Shown here piece after piece: positions 57,622-64,000 of a stretch of DNA of 64,000 nt (its first letter is position 1; each line of letters opens with the position of its first letter). Made by a program: the position numbers and the translations under genes. The stretch lies in NCBI RefSeq assembly GCF_008806595.1, contig NZ_VZRB01000034.1, forward strand, positions 24,161-88,160, given 5' to 3'. The notes below the pieces were generated by a model. It was not told the origin of the DNA, did no database searches, and saw nothing but the letters and a program-made list of their open reading frames with translations. This DNA is from Streptomyces luteolifulvus (GTDB lineage: Bacteria; Actinomycetota; Actinomycetes; Streptomycetales; Streptomycetaceae).

Positions 57622-58748
57622 GCAGGGCCGAGGAAGCCGGTGTCTTCGAGGGCGACGACCGGCAGTACTCGCCCACGCGGCTGGAGGGCTGGCTGGCGTT
57701 CGCGAACGGCCCCGAGCGAAGCCAGCCGGAGAAGCTCTCGCGCTCGCAGCTGGCGGCCCTGTCTCCGGCGGCGCTGCTGCGGCACAACGACCGGCGGGCG
57801 GTCTGGCACGCGAATCTTGGGCCGATCAAGACTCCTCAGCTGCTGCACCTGCACGACGAGCTGGCCGAGATCGTCGAGTCCAACCGGCATGACGGGGACA
57901 AGGCCAAGCCCGCGGCCCTGGTCGACGCCTATCCCGGGCTGGGCAAGAGCACGGCAGTGCTCGAGTACGGGCGGGACTTCCACCGCGCGCAGATCGCCCT
58001 GCGTGGAGAGACCACCCCGCAGGGCCATCGCCGGGTCCCGGTCCTCTACATCGCCTTGAGCGGAAACACCCGTATCCGCGGCCTGAACGCGGCGATCTGC
58101 CGGTTTTACGGGCTGCCCACCCGAGGAGATGCCGATGCCTTGGCCGAGCGGGCCAAGGACGCGGTGCTGAGCTTGAAGACGGCCGTCTTCATCATCGACG
58201 ACATCCACTTCCTGGACGCCTCGGCTCGGGCGACCGCGGCCATGGCCAACCACCTGAAGTTCCTGGCCAACACGTTCCCCGTCACCTTGGTCTACATCGG
58301 GGTCGGGGTTCGCGCGCGCGGCATCCTGACCGAGGGGCTGTCGCCCGACCAAACCCTGCACGCGCAGTTCGGCCGTCGCACCACCGCTCTGTCGCTGCGT
58401 CCCTTCCAGGTCGACACCGAAGAAAGGCGCCTGGAGTGGCGGCGCCTGCTGCTGACCATCGAGCACAGGCTGGTGCTGGCCGAGAAGTATCCCGGCATGC
58501 TCGCGGACGATCTCTCCGACTACCTCCTGGCCCGCTCCAGCGGCCACTTCGCCTCGCTCATGGCGCTGATCAACCGCGGATGCCTGCGGGCGGTTCGCAC
58601 ACGCCACGAACGGCTGGATGCCGGGCTGATGGACCAGGTGAACAATGACGCAGCCGCCGAGGAAGCCCGTCGCGAACTCGCCGCCGCCCTCGACGCCGGA
58701 CTGCTGACATCCCGCCCCCAGACCCGCCGAAGCAGGAAGAGTGCGTGA
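57618..58748 (+). CDS. tnsC: TnsC-like AAA ATPase
   Basis: The 376-residue protein is a transposition AAA+ regulator: DAYPGLGKST (Walker A, Lys110), FIIDDIHFLD (Walker B, Asp194) and a later LYIALSGN/VYIGVGVRARGIL sensor region. It links target choice by TniQ to the TnsAB transposase. The GTG overlaps the tnsB stop and the stop overlaps the tniQ start, giving a fully coupled four-gene operon. Confidence 0.85.
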   Translation: MSRAEEAGVFEGDDRQYSPTRLEGWLAFANGPERSQPEKLSRSQLAALSPAALLRHNDRRAVWHANLGPIKTPQLLHLHDELAEIVESNRHDGDKAKPAALVDAYPGLGKSTAVLEYGRDFHRAQIALRGETTPQGHRRVPVLYIALSGNTRIRGLNAAICRFYGLPTRGDADALAERAKDAVLSLKTAVFIIDDIHFLDASARATAAMANHLKFLANTFPVTLVYIGVGVRARGILTEGLSPDQTLHAQFGRRTTALSLRPFQVDTEERRLEWRRLLLTIEHRLVLAEKYPGMLADDLSDYLLARSSGHFASLMALINRGCLRAVRTRHERLDAGLMDQVNNDAAAEEARRELAAALDAGLLTSRPQTRRSRKSA

Positions 58749-61366
58749 TGACTTGGAGGGGCGGCTCGCTCCCGATCTCGCTGATGCCGCTGCCCGGCGA
58801 AGCGCTTCAGAGCTGGATCGGCGCCTACGCTCGGCGCCTGCACGCCACGAACAGCGCGTTCCTCGACGCCATCGGCCTGGCCGGGGCCCGCATGACCCAG
58901 ATGGCCGTGCGGCTCACGGCCGCCGAGGCCGATGCCCTCCATCGCGCCACCGGCGTCCCGCAGCAGGCGCTGAGGGCGATGACGCTCGAGCCCTACGACG
59001 GGCTGGCCGTGACGATCCATCCCGACCGACGCCGACTGATGCGGCCTCCCGCATGGAGATTCAGCGCCGCCCGTACCCGTTATTGCCCCGCATGTCTCGC
59101 CGAGAACACCGGCCGGGGCCCGGTGTTCTGGCGCCTTCCCTGGGCCTTCGCCTGCCTCACCCACCGCGCGCTGCTGCTCGACTTCTGCCCCAACTGCCAC
59201 CGGGCGCCACACCCATGGACAGCACGCCGACTGGGTCCACGTGTCGCCGGCGTCTGCACCCGCGACAGCCTGGCCGGCCCCCAAGATCGCCCCGGCCGTC
59301 GGCCGTGCGGAGCCGACCTGTCGCAGGCTCCCGCCCTCAAACTGCCCGAAGCAGGTCTGGTGCTCCCTGCGCAGCAGCGCATCCTCTCCCTTCTGGCCGG
59401 CGACGCCTACGCACGGCCGACGGCGCTGGCGGAGCTCAAGCAGCTCTACGCCCTGGCCTGGCGGGTCCTGCGGGGCCTGCACACCCTCGCCGATCAGGCA
59501 CCGGACGTGGTACGCGCCGCGCTGATCGAGTGCGGCGGTGTACTACCGCACCTGACCGACAAGGATGTCGGACACGACGCCCACAACGCGGCCCTCGGCA
59601 CCACCCTGGCGCACGTCGCTCTCCACCCCGGCCATCGCGACCACGACGCCCTCTTCGACTGGATCCTCGAGGCCGACCAGTCGCTCCAGCAGACCCCGAG
59701 AGCCAACATCGGCAAACGAGCGGGCAGATGGTCCTGGAGCGGCCCCGCACTCGTCGAGCGGACCCTGGCCAGACTCGACTCCCAGGCCACCCTGCACGCC
59801 CGGCTGCGCTACGCCAGCGCCAGCCCCAGGCCGCGCTGGCCCACGCTGCAGGCTGACACCATCATCCAGCGGGCGGCGTTCATCCCCTCGATGCTCTGGC
59901 CGGGGTGGACCATGCGCCTGCTGCCGCGGCTGAAAGATAGGGCCAAGCTGCGCGTCGGCGCCTTCCGGCGCGGCTGCAGCAGTTTCCTTCTGCTGCCCGG
60001 CGGACCGCCAGAACTGAACTTCGAACGCGTCGGCCCGCTGCTGGACAACGGCCAGATCCACACCGATCGCGACAGCGTCGAGCGACGCCTCTACTGCGAT
60101 ACTGACCTCACGCCGCTGGCCTCGACGCTGGCCCAACTCGCCTACGCCCTGGACGCCAACGGCGCCCCGATCGACTACGCACGTCGGCGAGCCACGTTTA
60201 CCTACGCCTCCGTCAGCCTCGATCACAGCGGCTACAAACGGTTATGCGCCCAGCACGGCTGGAGAAGCGGACAAGGGCACCGCGCTGCCCTGCTGCAGTG
60301 GTATCTGCTGATGCTGCTGACAGGTGAAATTCACCCGCCGCCCAGCGGCGCCAACACTCGATTCGCCTTCAACTGCACCGAATTCCGTTTCCGCGCGCCC
60401 CCAGCGCTTCGCGCATTCCTCCGCCAGCAGGCCGAGGACAACCTCGCCCGCCATAGCATCGACGAACCTCTGACCTGGGAACCCCCCAACTCCTGGGTGA
60501 CCGGTGCGACATGGCCCGGCATCACCCCAACAAGCCTCGCCCCAGGCGCCGTCCGTGACCTCCTGAGCACGGTCACCTCCGTCCACGAAGCCGGCAACGC
60601 CCTCGGCGGGAGCGCCGAGCACATCCGCCTCTACTGCGACCTCGCGGACATCAGCACGACCACCCCCAGTAACGCGATCGGCAACCTGTCGAACCAGCTC
60701 ACGCCCGAAACTGTCGAGGTCCGTCAGGGCATTCTCGCCCCAGAAGAGCTCCGTGACCTCTACGAAAACCAACGACTGGAACTCACACACATCGCCCAGC
60801 TGGCCTCCTGCAACCCCGACACCGTCCGCGCACTGCTGGCCCACGACGAAGTCCCGCTCCGCCCCCGGCCCGACCGGCTGTCACCACGTCCCGACATCAC
60901 CCGCGCATGGCTCCACCGCGAGTACGTCGAAAAGCGGCGCACCATGGCCGAACTCGCCCGCGAACGCCGCGTCAGCCACTACCACCTGACCACCCTGGCC
61001 AGAGGATGGGACCTCCCGATCCGCAGCACCGAGCGCCGCTACAACGCCATCGGCCACCTCGATCTGCCCTGCACCCCGTCCCCGGCCATGCAGGCTGTGA
61101 CCGCATCCCCCACCGCACTCGACCGGCTGCGAACCATCGTCCAAATCCCGGGCCACACCAGCCTCGCCGCCGCCGCACGCGCCATTTACGACGGACGCGA
61201 CAGCGCCCTCAGACAACGCATCACGAAAGTCGAAAAGGCTGCCGGGTTCTGCATCATCGACCGCTCCACCCGCCCTCTCGCACCGACCCCACGCGGACAC
61301 GACTTCCTCCGCGAAGCCGCTGAAGTCCTCCGCCTCGCCGACCAGACCCGTCCGAAATGCCAGTAA
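58745..61366 (+). CDS. tniQ: TniQ-family target-selection protein with HTH-rich C-terminus
   Basis: The 873-residue protein opens with ISLMPLPGEALQSWIGAYAR, the TniQ/TnsD N-terminus, followed by two zinc knuckles (YCPACL at Cys114 and FCPNCH at Cys148). The long middle is helical. The C-terminal 220 residues hold three HTH-like segments: RLELTHIAQLASCNPDTVRA, KRRTMAELARERRVSHYHLT and a LysR-like HTSLAAAARAIYDG followed by APTPRGHDFLREA. TnsD-type proteins pick a DNA target by direct reading; the extra HTHs suggest the same. The start is GTG 58745 or ATG 58748. It is unusually long for TniQ and close to TnsD in size. Confidence 0.82.
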   Translation: MMTWRGGSLPISLMPLPGEALQSWIGAYARRLHATNSAFLDAIGLAGARMTQMAVRLTAAEADALHRATGVPQQALRAMTLEPYDGLAVTIHPDRRRLMRPPAWRFSAARTRYCPACLAENTGRGPVFWRLPWAFACLTHRALLLDFCPNCHRAPHPWTARRLGPRVAGVCTRDSLAGPQDRPGRRPCGADLSQAPALKLPEAGLVLPAQQRILSLLAGDAYARPTALAELKQLYALAWRVLRGLHTLADQAPDVVRAALIECGGVLPHLTDKDVGHDAHNAALGTTLAHVALHPGHRDHDALFDWILEADQSLQQTPRANIGKRAGRWSWSGPALVERTLARLDSQATLHARLRYASASPRPRWPTLQADTIIQRAAFIPSMLWPGWTMRLLPRLKDRAKLRVGAFRRGCSSFLLLPGGPPELNFERVGPLLDNGQIHTDRDSVERRLYCDTDLTPLASTLAQLAYALDANGAPIDYARRRATFTYASVSLDHSGYKRLCAQHGWRSGQGHRAALLQWYLLMLLTGEIHPPPSGANTRFAFNCTEFRFRAPPALRAFLRQQAEDNLARHSIDEPLTWEPPNSWVTGATWPGITPTSLAPGAVRDLLSTVTSVHEAGNALGGSAEHIRLYCDLADISTTTPSNAIGNLSNQLTPETVEVRQGILAPEELRDLYENQRLELTHIAQLASCNPDTVRALLAHDEVPLRPRPDRLSPRPDITRAWLHREYVEKRRTMAELARERRVSHYHLTTLARGWDLPIRSTERRYNAIGHLDLPCTPSPAMQAVTASPTALDRLRTIVQIPGHTSLAAAARAIYDGRDSALRQRITKVEKAAGFCIIDRSTRPLAPTPRGHDFLREAAEVLRLADQTRPKCQ

Positions 61367-61447
61367 CCCCCATGGAACAGAGCGCCAGGAGACTGAAACC
61401 TGACTGCTTTCGCTGCGTGACGCACGCACAGTCTGGATCATGGGGGT

Positions 61448-64000
61448 GTGGAGGATTGGTCTGACTGCCTCGATCCCGACGAGTTGCGCATCCGTCTCGA
61501 CGTGGCGCTGGAGGAGAACGCAGAGCTGCGCGAGGAGATTGCCCGGCTGAGAGCGGACAACACCCGGCTGTGCAGCCTCCTGAGCCGAGAAGCCCAGACC
61601 GTACCTGTTGGCATGCCGCCCGTTTCCGAGCCCGTCCCGGCCCCGACACCAGCCGGGGCCGGTGGGCTGCCGTATGCGGATGCCTCCTCCAGCGCCGAGG
61701 CGAAGATCGTCCTGTTCAGGGCCCTGTTCGCAGGCCGCGAGGACGTCTACGCAAAGCGGTGGGTCAGCGCCAAGTCGGGCAGGACCGGCTGGAGTCCGGC
61801 CGAGGACAACCCGTTCGACAAGAACAAGGCCGACGAGGACCGGGTGTTCTGGCCACTGACCTACGAGTCCGTCTACCGCCATCTTGATCCGACCCGTCAG
61901 GGCCGCAGCGAGCTGCATATCGGGCTGTATCCGCTGCTGGCCGACGACACCTGCCGCCTGCTGGCGTGCGATTTCGACGGCAAGGACGGCAGCGACTGGC
62001 GCGCCGACGCGAGCGCGTACGTCACGGCCTGCCACGAGGCGGGCGTTCCCGCCGTCCTGGAGATCTCCCGGTCCGGGAAGGGCGCGCATGTGTGGACGTT
62101 CTTCACCGCGCCCGTCGCGGCGGCCACCGCCCGCGCCCTGGGGATGGCGCTGCTGCGCAGGGCGATCGACGCCCGCGGGCAGATGGCGCTGTCCAGCTAC
62201 GACCGGCTCTTTCCCGCCCAGGACTTCCTGCCAACCAAGGCCAGGGGCAGCTTCCGGTTCGGCAGCCTGATCGCACTGCCGCTGCACGGCATCTCCCGCG
62301 GCAAGGGCACCACCATCTTCGTAGACCCGGACACCTGGCAGCCCTACCCCGACCAGTTCGCCCACCTCGCAGGCATCGAGAGACTGACCCCGGCCGACGT
62401 CGACGTGCTCGTCGACAAGCTCGGCCCGGTCAAGGCCGGCCCGTCCCCGACCGCCCCGGAGCTGGGGCCCAAGCCCCGCCGCAAGGCCCTCGGCAAGGCA
62501 CCCGCGCGCGTTCAGGCCCGGCACTCGGCGATGCTGGCGATCTCCACGACCGGGCTGCCGCCGCAACTGCTGGCCGCGCTCAAGCACACGGCGTCGTTCC
62601 ACAACCCGGAGTTCTACCGCAAACAGAACCAGCGCTTCTCCACCTGGGCCACCCCGCGTCTCGTCTGCTGTTTCGACGCATCCGACCCCGACTGGCTCAA
62701 ACTGCCCCGCGGCCTGGTGGACGAAGCCGCCCAGCTCATCGCCGCCGCTGACGGTACCCTCGACGTCACGAGCGAACTGCCCGAACCCCCCGCGATCACC
62801 GCCCACTTCACAGGCCAGCTGACCACCACCCAGCGCACCGCCGTCGAGGCGATGGGCGGCCACCCGGCGGGCATCCTGGTCGCGCCGCCCGGCTCCGGCA
62901 AGACCGTCATGGCCTGCGCCCTGATCGCCCACCACCACACCCCCACCGCGGTGATCGTCAACCGGGCAGAACTGCTGACTCAGTGGCATGAGCGTCTGGC
63001 CGCCTTCCTCGACCTCGACGACCGGCACGTCGGCTCGCTCGGCGGAGGCAAGGACCGCCGCGGCCACACCGTCGACTTGATCATGCTGCAGACCCTGTCC
63101 CACCGCGACGCTCCCGACGACCTGCTCGACGGGTACGGCCTGGTCATCGTGGATGAGTGCCATGCCGTCGGCGCACCAGGCGCCGAGGCGGCGATCCGCC
63201 GAGCGAAGGCACCGCGCTTCATCGGGCTGTCCGCCACCCCCTACCGGGCGGACCAGATGGACCCGGTGATCACGATGCAGTGCGGCCCGATCCGCCACGA
63301 GATCGACGACACCACCACGTTCGTCAAGCACCTCATCGTGCACCCCACGACCTTCACCACCGACGAGCCAGGCACCGACGGCGCCTCCATCCAGACCATC
63401 TACAACGAACTCGCCCACCACGACGCCCGCAATCAGCTGATCGCGGCGGACATCGCCGACGCCGCCCGACGCGGCCGCTGCAGCCTGGCCCTGACCAACC
63501 GCGTCGAACACCTCCACCAGCTCACCGAAGCCCTCCAACCGCACGGCATCACCCCGCTGATCCTGCACGGCGGCATGCCGCCGGCCGAGCGCGCCCGGGT
63601 CCGTTCTGCCCTGGCCCAGGAGCACGACGAACCGCTGGTGCTCCTGGCGATCGACAAACTCGCCGGCGAGGGCTTCGACGCACCACGCCTCGACACCCTC
63701 TTCCTGACCAGCCCCATCTCGTTCAAGGGACGCGTCATCCAGCAGGTCGGCCGAATCATGCGCAACACCGAAGCACGGAAGTCCCACGTCGAGACCCACG
63801 ACTACCTCGACGCCGACGTCCCCCTCCTGGAACGCATGCACCACAAGCGCCGCCGCATCCTCGAACGCCGCGGCTTCACAGCCACCACGCCAGAGCACCT
63901 GCCGCCCACACCGGCCCGCATACCTGTCCCCACCGCCCGGCGGCCCCGGTCCGTAGCTGCGGCGCCGAACGTGGCCGAGGTGCGGGCCTGGGCCCGCGAA
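61448..64000 (+). CDS. TOTE-type primase-helicase (partial, runs off the window)
   Basis: The open frame from GTG 61448 to the window end gives at least 851 residues. After a coiled-coil N-terminus (LDVALEENAELREEIARLRA) comes an archaeo-eukaryotic primase domain: LLACDFDGKDG (Asp175, Asp177) and SGKGAHVWTFF (His214). An SF2 helicase follows: APPGSGKTV (near 480), VIVDECHAVG (near 565), SATPYRAD and QQVGRIMRN (near 763). This primase-plus-helicase order matches TOTE conflict-system proteins described by others. It lies 81 bp after tniQ, so it is either cargo of the transposon or part of its mechanism. The 3' end is not in the window. Confidence 0.85.
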   Translation, partial: MEDWSDCLDPDELRIRLDVALEENAELREEIARLRADNTRLCSLLSREAQTVPVGMPPVSEPVPAPTPAGAGGLPYADASSSAEAKIVLFRALFAGREDVYAKRWVSAKSGRTGWSPAEDNPFDKNKADEDRVFWPLTYESVYRHLDPTRQGRSELHIGLYPLLADDTCRLLACDFDGKDGSDWRADASAYVTACHEAGVPAVLEISRSGKGAHVWTFFTAPVAAATARALGMALLRRAIDARGQMALSSYDRLFPAQDFLPTKARGSFRFGSLIALPLHGISRGKGTTIFVDPDTWQPYPDQFAHLAGIERLTPADVDVLVDKLGPVKAGPSPTAPELGPKPRRKALGKAPARVQARHSAMLAISTTGLPPQLLAALKHTASFHNPEFYRKQNQRFSTWATPRLVCCFDASDPDWLKLPRGLVDEAAQLIAAADGTLDVTSELPEPPAITAHFTGQLTTTQRTAVEAMGGHPAGILVAPPGSGKTVMACALIAHHHTPTAVIVNRAELLTQWHERLAAFLDLDDRHVGSLGGGKDRRGHTVDLIMLQTLSHRDAPDDLLDGYGLVIVDECHAVGAPGAEAAIRRAKAPRFIGLSATPYRADQMDPVITMQCGPIRHEIDDTTTFVKHLIVHPTTFTTDEPGTDGASIQTIYNELAHHDARNQLIAADIADAARRGRCSLALTNRVEHLHQLTEALQPHGITPLILHGGMPPAERARVRSALAQEHDEPLVLLAIDKLAGEGFDAPRLDTLFLTSPISFKGRVIQQVGRIMRNTEARKSHVETHDYLDADVPLLERMHHKRRRILERRGFTATTPEHLPPTPARIPVPTARRPRSVAAAPNVAEVRAWARE

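Larger units (their letters stand above)
54539..64000 (+). mobile_element. Tn7-like transposon, left part (right end outside the window)
   Basis: A TGT-starting end (TGTAGGTTCCGCACAA at 54539-54554) is followed by two 27-bp direct repeats and by tnsA, tnsB, tnsC and tniQ in one direction, then a TOTE-type primase-helicase. Tn7 itself ends in 5'-TGT and has TnsB sites near the ends. The exact border is inferred. The element runs past base 64000. Confidence 0.6.

Noticed and set aside
60881..63898. A minus-strand open frame of about 1005 codons opposite tniQ and the primase-helicase.
   Set aside because: Long antisense frames are common in very GC-rich DNA. The plus strand here encodes clear primase and helicase motifs, and the minus product has no recognisable domain.
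1..64000. CRISPR array or integrase with an att site.
   Set aside because: No regularly spaced identical repeats with unique spacers were seen. No tyrosine or serine recombinase motif was found on either strand, so integration of the whole element is not claimed.

Overview
The window is very GC-rich with GTG starts, overlapping stop/start codons and Streptomyces-type protein families, so it comes from Streptomyces or a close actinomycete relative. No rRNA, tRNA or CRISPR array was recognised, and there is no housekeeping gene. It reads as accessory DNA: most likely a large conjugative plasmid, or a chromosomal arm derived from one. No integrase and no FtsK-like TraB are visible.

Layout. (1) 83-632: a broken IS1380-type transposase end abutting a truncated gene. 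(2) 672-3161: small unknown gene, a protein with repeated excisionase/HTH-like modules, and a replication-relaxation family protein (possible relaxase). (3) 3355-9275: a RiPP-like cluster on the minus strand (radical SAM/SPASM enzyme, 46-aa precursor candidate, aminoglycoside-phosphotransferase-fold protein) with HATPase, DUF6415-like and zinc-finger-like genes upstream, then a divergent XRE/TPR regulator and a GNAT acetyltransferase. (4) 10217-25511: a defence island with a tandem winged-helix protein, a 1562-aa GHKL-ATPase/SF2-helicase fusion, a UvrD-like helicase, DrmA-like helicase, DrmB (DUF1998), a small AbrB-like gene, Vsr endonuclease, a C5 cytosine methyltransferase and a membrane-anchored Mrr-type nuclease. 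(5) 26472-29371: two plasmid backbone genes, one with a duplicated HTH module. (6) 29490-30510: a compact control region with operator-like repeats and an iteron-like TGCGCA cluster. (7) 30071-42121: type IV secretion genes (TcpC-like, VirB4, VirB6-like, lytic transglycosylase/NlpC, TraG/VirD4-like). (8) 42882-54543: lipoprotein, secreted protein, then a complete Tad-type pilus operon ending in a LysM/BTAD protein. (9) about 54539 to the window end: the left part of a Tn7-like transposon (tnsA, tnsB, tnsC, tniQ) followed by a primase-helicase of the TOTE type that runs off the window.

How it fits together. The conjugation backbone (2, 5, 6, 7, 8) seems to have been interrupted by cargo (3, 4) and by the Tn7-like element (9). 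The strongest link is a roughly 60-bp element found three times: before the replication-relaxation gene, before the duplicated-HTH gene and before the type IV secretion operon. This suggests one regulator controls replication/mobilisation and transfer together. The defence genes form a tightly coupled operon from the GHKL-helicase fusion through DrmB, with the modification genes just after it. This resembles DISARM but lacks DrmC, DrmD and DrmE and adds a GHKL-helicase, a UvrD helicase and Vsr.
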